Assembly: GCF_002091475.1 (NCBI RefSeq)
Contig: NZ_BCTR01000017.1
Location: forward strand, 1 to 64,000
Reading direction: 5' to 3'
Origin: Sphingomonas azotifigens NBRC 15497
GTDB lineage: Bacteria; Pseudomonadota; Alphaproteobacteria; Sphingomonadales; Sphingomonadaceae
Length of the DNA stretch: 64,000 bases
Shown: positions 40,718-49,451 of the stretch, one piece after another
How positions within the stretch are numbered: the first letter of the stretch is position 1
Layout: each line of letters opens with the position of its first letter
Notes under the pieces: model-generated
What the model was told of the DNA's origin: nothing
The model's input: only the letters and a program-made list of their open reading frames with translations
Database searches by the model: none
Translations under genes and position numbers: made by a program

Positions 40718-41353
40718 ATGCAGAACCGCGCCTATTCGCAGATCGAGATCAAATCGATCAACGAGGACGATCGCATCATCGAGGGCATCGCCTCGACGCC
40801 GACGCCCGACCGCGCCGGTGACGTCGTCAACCCGCTCGGCGCCAAGTTCGCGCTCCCGCTGCCGTTCCTCTGGCAGCACAATCACGAGCAGCCGATCGGC
40901 CATGTGATCGACGCGACCCCGACCGCCAAGGGCATCAAGTTCAAGGCCCAGATCGCCAAGACCGACGAGCCGGGCAAGCTGAAGGACCTGCTCGATTTTG
41001 CCTGGCAGTGCATCAAGATGCGGCTCGTCGGCGCCGTATCGATCGGCTTCCGCGCGGTGAAGTACGCCTTCATCAACGACGGCGGCGTCGAGTTCGACGA
41101 GTGGGATTGGTACGAGCTGAGCGCCGTCACCATTCCCATGCAGGCCGACGCCACCATCACCTCGATCAAGTCGATCGACACCGGCCTGCGCAAGGCGGCC
41201 GGCGTGGCCGACCCCGACCCTATCCCCCCGCAAACCCCCGACGAAGCCGCGTCCGGCAAGTACGTCCGGGTGGTCAAGCTGGCGGATCCTGCCCGCGACC
41301 GGGCGCCGCCCGTCGTCATCACCTCGATCAAGCCGATCAGGAAGACGGCGTAA
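40718..41353 (+). CDS. HK97-type prohead protease
   Basis: The 211-aa S78/U35-family protease trims the capsid delta domain during maturation. The catalytic His lies in LWQHNHEQPIG (residues 54-56), the Ser in GAVSIGF (Ser108) and an acid in the DWYELSAV segment. AGGAG stands before ATG 40718. It precedes the capsid gene by 40 nt. Confidence 0.92.
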   Translation: MQNRAYSQIEIKSINEDDRIIEGIASTPTPDRAGDVVNPLGAKFALPLPFLWQHNHEQPIGHVIDATPTAKGIKFKAQIAKTDEPGKLKDLLDFAWQCIKMRLVGAVSIGFRAVKYAFINDGGVEFDEWDWYELSAVTIPMQADATITSIKSIDTGLRKAAGVADPDPIPPQTPDEAASGKYVRVVKLADPARDRAPPVVITSIKPIRKTA

Positions 41354-41393
41354 CTCCCTGGCCGCGCGCCGCGCCGCCTACAGGAAACCGAAA

Positions 41394-42782
41394 ATGGACA
41401 TCGCTGCACAGATTGCGGCTTTCGAGGCGAAGCGCGCCTCGACGCAGAGCCGCATGGAAGAGATCATGACGAAGGCGGCGACCGAGGGAACCACCCTCGA
41501 TGCCGCCGAGCAGGAAGAGTATGACGGCCTCGAAGCCGACGTCGAGGCGATCGACGCGCACATCAAGCGACTGCGCTCGCTGCAGAAGACCCTGGCCGCG
41601 AAGGGCGTCCCCGCCGTTGGCGGCTCGTCCGAGGAAGCCTCGGCGGCGCGCGGCGGCACTCGCATCGAGGTCAAGGGCACCAACCTGCCCAAGGGTACCA
41701 CCTTCACCCGTTATGCGATGGCGCTGGCCCGGTCGAAGGGCAACCTGATGCAGGCGGCCGAGATCGCCAAGGGCTGGAGCGATACGCCGCAGGTCGAAAC
41801 GGTCCTGAAGGCGGCCGTTGCCGCCGGTACGACAACGGACACCAACTGGGCCAAGCCGCTGGTCGAATACCAGAACATGGTCAGCGAGTTCGCCGAGCTG
41901 CTCCGCCCGGCGACGATCATCGGCCGCATCCAAGGCCTTCGCCGGGTGCCCTTCGAGATCAAGATTCCGCGCCAGACCGGTGGGTCGAGCGTGGGGTGGG
42001 TCGGCGAAGGCAAGCCCAAGCCGGTCAGCGCGCTGTCGTTCGATCAGATCAGCCTGGGCCGCGCGAAGACTGCCGGCATCGTCGTCATCACCGATGAACT
42101 TGCGCGAGCATCTTCGCCCGCCGCGGAAGGGCTTGTCCGTGATGACCTGATCGCCCAGACTGCGCAGTTCACCGACAGCCAGTTCGTGGATCCGGACAAG
42201 GCGGCAACGGCGGGTGTGTCGCCGGCTTCGATTACGAATGGTGTGGCCGCGGTCACCGCCACCGGCACTGACGCCGATGCGTTCCGAAACGATGCTTACG
42301 CCGTGATGGCGAAGTTCGTTCAGGCGAACCTGTCGCTTGCGGGCGCAGTATGGGTCATGACCGAGACGCAGGCGCTCGGGCTCGCTCTGATGCTGAACCC
42401 GCTGGGCCAGCGCGAATTCCCGGATCTTCAGATCAACGGCGCGAGCGGCGGCACGTTGCTCGGTCTTCCGGTGGTGCTGTCCGAGAATATCCCGGCGCAG
42501 GCGGCTGTCACCGGGCCGCCCGCGATCCCGGCCGGATCGCGCATCATCCTCATCAAGGCCAGCGAAATCCTCCTGGCCGACGATGGCGAGACGATGCTCG
42601 ACGTCAGCAGCGAAGCCTCGCTGCAGATGGATAGCGCACCGAGCGACCCGCCGACCGCAACCACCGTGCTCATCTCGCTGTGGCAGATGAACATGATCGG
42701 CATCCGCGCCGAGCGGTACATCAACTGGGGCAAACGCCGCGCCGGCGCTGTCCAGTACATCACCGGCACCAACTACCGCTGA
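41394..42782 (+). CDS. HK97-type major capsid protein
   Basis: The 462-aa protein has an N-terminal coiled-coil delta (scaffold) region (MDIAAQIAAFEAKRASTQSR). The HK97 fold follows with FEIKIPRQTGGSSVGWVGEG, KTAGIVVITDELARASS and a P-loop-like WVMTETQALGLALMLNP. It is processed by the upstream protease and forms the icosahedral shell. Confidence 0.93.
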   Translation: MDIAAQIAAFEAKRASTQSRMEEIMTKAATEGTTLDAAEQEEYDGLEADVEAIDAHIKRLRSLQKTLAAKGVPAVGGSSEEASAARGGTRIEVKGTNLPKGTTFTRYAMALARSKGNLMQAAEIAKGWSDTPQVETVLKAAVAAGTTTDTNWAKPLVEYQNMVSEFAELLRPATIIGRIQGLRRVPFEIKIPRQTGGSSVGWVGEGKPKPVSALSFDQISLGRAKTAGIVVITDELARASSPAAEGLVRDDLIAQTAQFTDSQFVDPDKAATAGVSPASITNGVAAVTATGTDADAFRNDAYAVMAKFVQANLSLAGAVWVMTETQALGLALMLNPLGQREFPDLQINGASGGTLLGLPVVLSENIPAQAAVTGPPAIPAGSRIILIKASEILLADDGETMLDVSSEASLQMDSAPSDPPTATTVLISLWQMNMIGIRAERYINWGKRRAGAVQYITGTNYR

Positions 42783-42835
42783 TGAACGGCCGGGCGGGCC
42801 TCGCGCTCGCCCGGCTCCTCCTTTGGGAGAGACCC

Positions 42836-43078
42836 ATGAAGATGATCGCGACAAAGCCGCTGCGCTATGGCGGCAAGCAGCTCGACGTCGGCGACCCCTT
42901 CGAGACGAAGACCGATCGCGATGCGAAGCTTCTTCGGGCGATTGGCAAGGCCGAGAACGATGGCGAGCTTCGTGAAGAACAAAGCGAGCCTGATACCGCG
43001 ACCGAATCGTCCGGTCGTGGCAAGGGTCACAAAGCTGGCGGCACGTACCAGCGACGTGACATGCGCGCGAAGGGCTGA
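42836..43078 (+). CDS. Small head-module protein (80 aa)
   Basis: ATG 42836 has GGGAGAG 6 nt upstream and gives MKMIATKPLRYGGKQLDVGD. The C-terminal half is charged. Proteins starting this way recur next to capsid or portal genes, but their role is unknown. Its stop overlaps the portal start. Confidence 0.65.
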   Translation: MKMIATKPLRYGGKQLDVGDPFETKTDRDAKLLRAIGKAENDGELREEQSEPDTATESSGRGKGHKAGGTYQRRDMRAKG

Positions 43079-44472
43079 TGCGCTTCCTCGGCTTCACCAT
43101 CTCCCGCAAGAAGTCGCTTCGCGCGCCGTCCGGGCGTGGGGGATGGTGGCCGGCCGTGCGTGAAAGCTTCACCGGCGCGTGGCAGCGCGGAATCGAGGTC
43201 AAGAAGGACACGGTGCTGTCCTTCCACGCCGTTTTTGCCTGCCAGACGCTGATCGCCTCCGACATCGCGAAGCTGCGGATCAAGCTGGTACGCCAGCGAG
43301 GCGAGCTTTGGACGGAGACCACCAATCAGGCGTATTCGCCAGTGCTCCGCAAGCCGAACCATTTCCAGAACCGCATCCAGTTCCTCGAGAATTGGGTCTT
43401 GAGCAAGCTGCAGGCCGGCAACACCTACATTCTCAAGCAGCGCGACGGACGCAACGTTGTCACCGCGCTCTATGTGCTTGATCCCGGCCGGGTGAAGCCG
43501 CTCGTCGCCGATGATGGCTCGGTCTATTACGAGCTCAACACCGACCATCTCGCAGGCCTCTCCGAGGCCGTCGTTGTCCCCGCGAGCGAGATCATCCACG
43601 ACCGGTTCAACTGCTTCTTCCACCCGCTGGTGGGGCTTTCGCCAATCTACGCCAATGGGCTCGCGGCGACGCAGGGATTGTCCATCCAGAATAACTCCGC
43701 CCGGTTCTTCGCGAGTGGCTCAAATCCGGGCGGCATCCTCACGGCGCCCGGCGAGATCTCACAGGAAACAGCAGCCCGGCTGAAGGCGCATTGGGACGAG
43801 AATTACACCGGCGAGAATGTGGGCAAGGTCGCGGTGCTCGGCGACGGCCTGAAATACGAATCCATGACGGTGAAAGCCGTCGATGCGCAGCTTATCGAGC
43901 AGCTCAAGTGGAGCGCCGAGGTGGTTTGCTCGACCTATCACGTGCCGCCCTACAAGATCGGGATCGGTGCGCAGCCCACCTTCAACAATGTCCAGTCACT
44001 CAACATCGAATATTATTCGCAGTGCCTTCAGGTTCACATCGAGGCGATCGAGCTCTGCCTCGATGAGGGCCTTGGCACACCGGCGGGCACCGGCACGGAA
44101 CTGGACGTCGAGAACCTCCTCCGTATGGATAGCGTCACACAAATGGAGGTGCTGAAGGAGGGCGTCGGCGCAGGCCTGATGTCGCCGAACGAGGGTCGGG
44201 CCAAGATCGGCCAGCGGCCGGTTCCGGGTGGCGAAACGCCCTACCTCCAGCAGCAGAACTACAGCCTGGCCGCGCTGGCAAAGCGCGATGCACGAGATGA
44301 TCCTTTCGACACCTCGAGCAGCACTCCGCCGGAGCCCGCAACACCTCCCGCAGACACCCCTCCGCCGGAGCCCGATCCTCAGACCGAGCGCGGCGCGCAG
44401 GTAATCGACCTTTGGGCCGTCCGGCGCCGCGCGAAAGGCAATCTCGATGATCGACTCCGACGCGCTAGCTGA
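43078..44472 (+). CDS. HK97-type portal protein
   Basis: This 464-aa protein forms the dodecameric channel for DNA entry. Family features include AVFACQTLIASDIAKLRIKL, the GNTYILKQRDGRN strand, LIEQLKWSAEVVCSTYHVPP and FNNVQSLNIEYYSQCLQVHI. A Pro-rich tail (residues 415-445) extends beyond the core. The gene lies after the capsid gene, whereas in HK97 itself it precedes the protease. Confidence 0.93.
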   Translation: MRFLGFTISRKKSLRAPSGRGGWWPAVRESFTGAWQRGIEVKKDTVLSFHAVFACQTLIASDIAKLRIKLVRQRGELWTETTNQAYSPVLRKPNHFQNRIQFLENWVLSKLQAGNTYILKQRDGRNVVTALYVLDPGRVKPLVADDGSVYYELNTDHLAGLSEAVVVPASEIIHDRFNCFFHPLVGLSPIYANGLAATQGLSIQNNSARFFASGSNPGGILTAPGEISQETAARLKAHWDENYTGENVGKVAVLGDGLKYESMTVKAVDAQLIEQLKWSAEVVCSTYHVPPYKIGIGAQPTFNNVQSLNIEYYSQCLQVHIEAIELCLDEGLGTPAGTGTELDVENLLRMDSVTQMEVLKEGVGAGLMSPNEGRAKIGQRPVPGGETPYLQQQNYSLAALAKRDARDDPFDTSSSTPPEPATPPADTPPPEPDPQTERGAQVIDLWAVRRRAKGNLDDRLRRAS

Positions 44473-45562
44473 CCTGATCGCCGAGCTGATCGGCGATCAT
44501 GTCGAGCGCGCCACGGCACCGCTCGTCCGACGGATCGGCGAGTTAGAGGCGCAGTGCGCCGCCCAGCTGTCCGCCGATCGCGTCAAGGCGCTCATCGTCG
44601 AAGCTGTTGCGGCCCTGCCGACCGCTCACGAGGCGCTCACGGTCGAAGATCTGGCCCCCCTTCTATCCGAGATGGTCGAGGGCGCCGTCGCCGCGCTGCC
44701 GGTGCCGAAGGATGGCGAGAGCGTGGATCCGGAAGTCGTCCGGGCGATGGTGAACGAAGCCGTCGCCGCGCTGCCGCCCCCGCTGGCCCCTGAGGCGATC
44801 ACGGTGGACGATCTGGCGCCGCTGATCACGGAGACGGTCGAGCGTGCGGTTGCCGCGCTGCCGGTGCCGAAGGATGGCGAGAGCGTGAACCCGGAAGTCG
44901 TGCGGGCGATGGTGAACGAAGCCGTCGCCGCGTTGCCGCCCCCGCCGGCCCCTGAGGCGATCACGGTGGACGATCTGGCGCCGCTGATCACGGAGACGGT
45001 CGAGCGCGCGGTTGCCGCGCTGCCGGTGCCGAAGGATGGCGAGAGCGTGGACCCGGGAGTCGTGCGGGCAATGGTGACCGAAGCGGTCGCTGCGCTGCCG
45101 CCCCCGGCAGATGGCATCGGCCTTGCGGACGCTCTCATCGACCGTTTCGGCGAGTTGGTCCTGACGATGACCGATGGCTCGATAAGGAAGCTGGGTCAGG
45201 TTGTTGGCTCCGATGCTGACATGCCGGCGCTCGAGCGTCAGCTTCGAGAGATGGTCGAAGCCATCCCGAAGCCGAAGGACGCCTTCGAACTCGAAGACCT
45301 TTCGGTCGAGAGCGACGACGGCGGCCGCATCATTCGCCTCTGTTTCTGCGCCGGTGGAGTCTCGAAATCGTTCGATCTGTCGATCCCGGTGACGATCTAC
45401 CGCGGGGTTTGGCGCGAGGGCGACTACAAGGCCGGCGATGCGGTGACCTGGGCAGGATCTTTGTGGATCGCCGACGCCGATACCGCCGCCAAGCCCGAGA
45501 CTGACACAAGCTGGAAGCTGGCCGTGAAGCGCGGCCGCGACGCCCGGCCAGCCAAAGCTTAA
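44447..45562 (+). CDS. Repeat-bearing virion-associated protein with CBM-like C-terminus
   Basis: The 371-aa protein has three 54-residue tandem repeats (about residues 62-220), each reading AITVDDLAPLITETVERAVA then ALPVPKDGESV. The C-terminal 60 residues (YRGVWREGDYKAGDAVTWAG with a later TSWKL) resemble the chitinase-type CBM5/12 or similar surface-binding domain. It may be a head fibre or decoration protein; that is inferred. It overlaps the portal gene by 26 nt. Confidence 0.7.
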   Translation: MIDSDALADLIAELIGDHVERATAPLVRRIGELEAQCAAQLSADRVKALIVEAVAALPTAHEALTVEDLAPLLSEMVEGAVAALPVPKDGESVDPEVVRAMVNEAVAALPPPLAPEAITVDDLAPLITETVERAVAALPVPKDGESVNPEVVRAMVNEAVAALPPPPAPEAITVDDLAPLITETVERAVAALPVPKDGESVDPGVVRAMVTEAVAALPPPADGIGLADALIDRFGELVLTMTDGSIRKLGQVVGSDADMPALERQLREMVEAIPKPKDAFELEDLSVESDDGGRIIRLCFCAGGVSKSFDLSIPVTIYRGVWREGDYKAGDAVTWAGSLWIADADTAAKPETDTSWKLAVKRGRDARPAKA

Positions 45563-45581
45563 ACCCAGATAGGAGCCCCTG

Positions 45582-46412
45582 ATGGCCGACAACGTCACCA
45601 CCCCCGTTGCCGACGGCAAGGTTCTTGCCTTCAAGGATCTTGCGGGCATCTTGTTCGCCTGGAACCTGATCGCTGACGCCGCCGGGCAGGACGCGATGGG
45701 CCTGGCCACCGCCAGCCCGGCGGCCAACACGCTGCTCGGCCGCCTCAAGGCGATCGCCGACCTGCTGACGTCCCAGAACGGCTATGTCGACGGCCTCGAA
45801 GCGCTGCAGACGACGGCGAACCAGTCGCTCGCCGCGATCGTCGGCTATGTCGATGGGCTGGAGACACTTCAGGGCGCAGGCAATGCCACGCTCGCGACCA
45901 TTGCAGCCGCGGTCGCGGCATCCACCCCGGCGGGCGAGGCCTATATCGGCCGCATCGGAGGCGACGTGCTCACCGCACCCGGGGGCACCCCGGCGGTGGC
46001 CACGACGGCGTACGCCGCCGGCAACGTGGTGGGCAGCCTGCTCACCTTCACCGGCGCAGCGCGCGCCGCAGCAGGCTCGGGTCTGATCCAGGCGGCCAGC
46101 GTGCTGTCGAAGAGCGTGCAGACCGCCGCGCTGGATCTGCTCATCTTCTCCGCGAACCCATCCGCCTCCACGTTCACGGACAAGGCGACCGTCGCGATCA
46201 ATGCCGCCGACCTCGACAAGCTGGTCGGCGTGATCCACCTGACCGACTGGTCGGCGCTCGGCACCGCCTCGATTGCCCAGGCGATCGGCGGCGGGCTTCC
46301 CTTCAAGCTGGCGGCCGGCACCTCGCTCTACGGCGTGCTGGTCGCGCGCGCGGCGATGACGCTGGCCTCTACGTCCGATCTAACCCCGTCGCTCCGGATC
46401 ATCCCGGGCTGA
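45582..46412 (+). CDS. Putative virion structural protein (276 aa)
   Basis: This Ala-rich protein has alternating helical and beta segments (KVLAFKDLAGILFAWNLIAD; VGVIHLTDWSALGTASIAQA). Its position between head genes and its composition suggest a capsid decoration or head fibre base. No family is recognised. GATAGGAG precedes ATG 45582. Confidence 0.6.
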   Translation: MADNVTTPVADGKVLAFKDLAGILFAWNLIADAAGQDAMGLATASPAANTLLGRLKAIADLLTSQNGYVDGLEALQTTANQSLAAIVGYVDGLETLQGAGNATLATIAAAVAASTPAGEAYIGRIGGDVLTAPGGTPAVATTAYAAGNVVGSLLTFTGAARAAAGSGLIQAASVLSKSVQTAALDLLIFSANPSASTFTDKATVAINAADLDKLVGVIHLTDWSALGTASIAQAIGGGLPFKLAAGTSLYGVLVARAAMTLASTSDLTPSLRIIPG

Positions 46413-46425
46413 TCGGAGGCTCGCC

Positions 46426-46926
46426 ATGCTGACACAGCTCATTGCCCTTGGCCTTCTCGCCGCGCCGAGTGGCGGCACGGCGGAGAAGGGCGCGGTGATC
46501 GCCACGCCGGATCGCACCGCCAGCATGACGGTGGTGCAACCGAGCGCCTCGCGCGGCAGCGCGCTGCCGCTCGGGGCGGCTGCATGGGCGCAGCAGTTCG
46601 ATCCCGGCGACCACGCGCCCTACGCGATCGACTTCACCGAGTTGCTCGACGAGGATGAAGGCATTGCCAAGATCGAGGCGATCAAGGTGTCCTCGACCGC
46701 CGCATTGCTCGGCATCGGTGTCGATGCGGCATCCGGCTACCGGCCGATCATCGACGCAGCCGGCAAAAAGATCCAGCTCTGGTTCCTGGTCGACCAGGCC
46801 TTCTGGGAAGCATCCTCGTTCGCGGCGGACGGCGTGCTCCTGCCAGTGTCCGTTCGTATCGTGACCGATGCCGCCTCGCCCAAGCGCTATGAGCGCACGG
46901 CTATTTTGACGGTCCGGCAGCTGTGA
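46426..46926 (+). CDS. Putative head-module structural protein (166 aa)
   Basis: A beta-rich C-terminal region (YAIDFTELLDEDEGIAKIEA; VRIVTDAASPKRYERTAIL) resembles a phage immunoglobulin-like strand pattern. No named family. It overlaps the next gene by 4 nt. Confidence 0.6.
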   Translation: MLTQLIALGLLAAPSGGTAEKGAVIATPDRTASMTVVQPSASRGSALPLGAAAWAQQFDPGDHAPYAIDFTELLDEDEGIAKIEAIKVSSTAALLGIGVDAASGYRPIIDAAGKKIQLWFLVDQAFWEASSFAADGVLLPVSVRIVTDAASPKRYERTAILTVRQL

Positions 46927-47144
46927 AGATCGAGAATGGCGACCGGGTGCGGCTGGAAATTGCTGGCGTGTTCGACGGCTGGGCTGGCCGCCAGGGCAAT
47001 CGCGTTTCCTTCCTGCCCAACCGCACCGCGGCGCGGCCGGAGAGCGTCAAGGGGGGCATGCTCGACGGCAAGCCTGTCCTGCTCGCCACGGCAAAGGAGG
47101 GCTCTGGCCCATTCTATGTCGCGCGCTTCGAGGTGATCGAATGA
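46923..47144 (+). CDS. Small head-module protein (73 aa)
   Basis: GTG 46923 overlaps the previous stop. The product is a compact SH3-like beta protein (ENGDRVRLEIAGVFDGWAGR). Function unknown. Confidence 0.55.
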   Translation: MKIENGDRVRLEIAGVFDGWAGRQGNRVSFLPNRTAARPESVKGGMLDGKPVLLATAKEGSGPFYVARFEVIE

Positions 47145-47764
47145 CCATCGACCAGATGCGGGCGATCGTCGGTCTGCCGGACACCGCCACAAATGCGGAG
47201 ATCGTTGCCGCCTATGCCGCGCTAGTCGACGATGGTCCGCCGCTGTCGCTGCCGGTCGTCGAACCGGTTACGGTCGAGCAGGTCCGTCTCCACTGCAAAA
47301 TCGAGGAGGATGAGGAAGACGACCTCATCGCGCAGAAGATTCGTTCGGCGCGCGAGTGGGTGGAGGGCTACACCGGTCGCGTCGTGGCGCAGCGTACCTT
47401 GGTGCAATATGCTCGCACCTGGGGCGCCTACCTTACCATCGACACCCGCCCAGTCGTCTCCATCGATTCGATCGCCTACAACGGCATCGGCGGCGACGCG
47501 ACGATTTCCGATGCAGCGTATTCGCTCGGTCCGAGCCCGACCCGGATCTATCCGCCCAATCATGGATGGCCCGCACTTCGCAATGGAGGCGCCGTAACGG
47601 TCGTCTATACCGCCGGCTACGCCGTCGGCGAGGCGCCGAGCTGCATGATCGAGGCCATCATCGTGCTGGTCGCTGGCATGCTCGACGAGCGCGCTGGCGC
47701 CTATGACAACGCCGCGCGTGCAGCCGAGCGGCTACTCGGCCCCCGTCCCCCGGCATTCGCATGA
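47141..47764 (+). CDS. Head-tail connector (HK97 gp6-like)
   Basis: The 207-aa protein has the gp6-like pattern from about residue 45: VTVEQVRLHCKIEEDEEDDL, IRSAREWVEGYTGRVV and VVYTAGYAVGEAPSCMIEAI. It forms a ring beneath the portal. The N-terminal 40 residues are an extra helical piece. Confidence 0.85.
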   Translation: MTIDQMRAIVGLPDTATNAEIVAAYAALVDDGPPLSLPVVEPVTVEQVRLHCKIEEDEEDDLIAQKIRSAREWVEGYTGRVVAQRTLVQYARTWGAYLTIDTRPVVSIDSIAYNGIGGDATISDAAYSLGPSPTRIYPPNHGWPALRNGGAVTVVYTAGYAVGEAPSCMIEAIIVLVAGMLDERAGAYDNAARAAERLLGPRPPAFA

Positions 47765-48129
47765 CAGGCGTGTTTGACCCGTCCAAGCTGAACCGCCGCG
47801 TGCGGATCGAGCGGCCAGTGCCGGACACCAGCCTCGATGGCGCAGGTTCGGGCACCTGGGCGCTGGTTAAGGAGGTATGGGCCGAGGTGCAGGATAACCT
47901 GCCGAGCCGGGGAGAAAAGCTGGCCGATGGGATCAACGTCGCGGCGCGCCCGGCCCGCGTCCGGATCCGCTTCCGCGACGACGTCGCATCGAACATGCGG
48001 ATCGTGCTGCTGCGCAAGAAGGTGCCGGAACGCGTGATGCAAATCATCGCGGGGCCGGCGGTCCTCGGCAACCGTGATGGGCTTGAGATGGTAGTCGAGG
48101 ACTATCGCCCGGCCGGGAACCCTGCCTGA
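47761..48129 (+). CDS. Head closure / head-tail joining protein
   Basis: The 122-aa protein matches the SPP1 gp16/HK97 gp7-type adaptor: FDPSKLNRRVRIERPV, WAEVQDNLPSRGEKL and the later MVVEDYRPAG. It seals the head after packaging. It overlaps both neighbours. Confidence 0.82.
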   Translation: MTGVFDPSKLNRRVRIERPVPDTSLDGAGSGTWALVKEVWAEVQDNLPSRGEKLADGINVAARPARVRIRFRDDVASNMRIVLLRKKVPERVMQIIAGPAVLGNRDGLEMVVEDYRPAGNPA

Positions 48130-48659
48130 TGGTGACGGTCCGCGGGCGCGACTACCTGCAGCGCTACATGGACAAGCTACCGCAGGAGATCGAAGCGAAG
48201 CTCCTGCGCGGTGCGGGCCGCGTCGGCGGGAAAGTCGTCGCGGACGACGCGCGCGAGCGCACCCTCTCGGAGGAGGTTCGCGACAACATCGTCGTTAAGG
48301 TATCCAGCCGAGACGGCCGGATCGTCGTCAGGATCACTGTCCGCCAGGGCTGGAGCTATTCGCTCGCCGTCTGGGAGGAATGGGGCACTGAGCCGCACTT
48401 CATCAAGGTCGCCGAGGATCAGCGTCAGGGTCGCAGCATCGGGCGCATCAACAAGCTGGTGAAAGAGGGCTCGCTCGTGATCAACGGGCAGTTCGTCGGC
48501 GATACCGTGCATCACCCGGGTGCCCGCGCGGCACCATTTCTCCGCCCGGCACTGGATCTGCGCAGCGGCGACGCGATCGCCGCGGCACAGGCCTACATCA
48601 ACAGCCGGATCGTCGGCGGAAAGATCGTCGGCGCCGAGGACATCGAGGACGAACAATGA
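48129..48659 (+). CDS. HK97 gp10-like tail terminator/completion protein
   Basis: The 176-aa protein reads VTVRGRDYLQRYMDKLPQEI then VWEEWGTEPHFIKVAEDQ and HHPGARAAPFLRPALD. The final motif is characteristic of HK97-gp10 putative tail completion proteins. Confidence 0.85.
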   Translation: MVTVRGRDYLQRYMDKLPQEIEAKLLRGAGRVGGKVVADDARERTLSEEVRDNIVVKVSSRDGRIVVRITVRQGWSYSLAVWEEWGTEPHFIKVAEDQRQGRSIGRINKLVKEGSLVINGQFVGDTVHHPGARAAPFLRPALDLRSGDAIAAAQAYINSRIVGGKIVGAEDIEDEQ

Positions 48660-49069
48660 CAGACGTCGTCGAGGGGGCGGACATCGTCGGCGCGCTGCTC
48701 CGCGATTTCGCGGACCTCACCGCGATCGTGCCGCCCGAGCGGATCAAGATCGGGGCGCTACCCGAACAGGCGCCGTTGCCGCAGGTGCTGATCAGCACCA
48801 CCAGCACGGTAGAGCGTAAGCCCCTGACGCGCGGCGAGACGGTGCGGACGGTCGAGCGGGTGTCCGTGCGCGTCCGCGCCGACAATCTGCGCGATCAGCG
48901 TCGTCTTCGCCGCCTGGTGGTCCGCTGCTGCGCGCACCGAACGGGCGACATCGGCGGCGGATTGTCCGTCTCAATCACCACCGACGGCGCCGGACCCGAG
49001 GGCATTGGCCTGGGCGGGGCTTTCGAACGAACTCAGGACCTTCGCGTCAGCCACGACGTCGCGGTCTGA
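48656..49069 (+). CDS. DUF3168-type tail completion protein
   Basis: The 137-aa protein has IVGALLRDFADLTAIVPPER and LPQVLISTTSTVERKPLTRG, like the DUF3168/gp17 tail-to-head joining family. It is the last gene before the tail tube module. Confidence 0.78.
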   Translation: MTDVVEGADIVGALLRDFADLTAIVPPERIKIGALPEQAPLPQVLISTTSTVERKPLTRGETVRTVERVSVRVRADNLRDQRRLRRLVVRCCAHRTGDIGGGLSVSITTDGAGPEGIGLGGAFERTQDLRVSHDVAV

Positions 49070-49099
49070 TCTTCCGCAAGCGCCGCGGCTCCCATGGAC

Positions 49100-49176
49100 C
49101 CCTCGTAGCTCAGGATATGCGCGAAGAGCGCCCGGCATCCGCCGGGAGGTCGCCTGGTGAAAGTCCGGGCCGAGGG
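49100..49176 (+). ncRNA. tRNA-shaped RNA element before the tail tube genes
   Basis: A four-way cloverleaf can be drawn. The acceptor stem is CCCTCG (49100-49105) with CGAGGG (49171-49176), followed by TA as in tRNAs. The D arm is GCTC (49108) with GAGC (49126). The anticodon-like arm is CCCGG (49131) with CCGGG (49142), with a 6-nt loop. The T-like arm is GCCTGG (49152) with CCGGGC (49165), with the 7-nt loop TGAAAGT. The D loop is oversized and no CCA follows, so it is not a normal tRNA. Confidence 0.45.
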
Positions 49177-49204
49177 AGCGGCTTTACCACCAGAGGAGAC
49201 CACG

Positions 49205-49405
49205 ATGGCCGAAACGAAGAAGGGCTATGTGCCCACCACGTTCAAGGATGCCGGCACCGAAAAGGAATATGCCGGCGGCAAGGAACACGACTTCACCCAC
49301 GGCGAATACGACAACTTCAAGGCCGCCGGCCTGATCGGCGACAAGCTGGCCGCTGGCGATGCCAAGGTCCCCGCCAATCCCGCGAAGGGCGGCACCGCCG
49401 CCTGA
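49205..49405 (+). CDS. Small tail-module protein (66 aa)
   Basis: ATG 49205 with GGAG 7 nt upstream gives MAETKKGYVPTTFKDAGTEK. It is charged and Gly/Lys-rich. No family is recognised. It lies between the tRNA-shaped element and the tail tube gene. Confidence 0.65.
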   Translation: MAETKKGYVPTTFKDAGTEKEYAGGKEHDFTHGEYDNFKAAGLIGDKLAAGDAKVPANPAKGGTAA

Positions 49406-49451
49406 TCCCTGCCGGCGTCGCCGGCCCACCACCCATGCCGAGGAGTAAATC

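Noticed and set aside
49151..49176. Cobalamin-riboswitch-like GGTGAAAGTCC segment
   Set aside because: The short similarity is not accompanied by the rest of a riboswitch, and no transport or cobalamin gene is nearby. The tRNA-like fold explains the pairing better.
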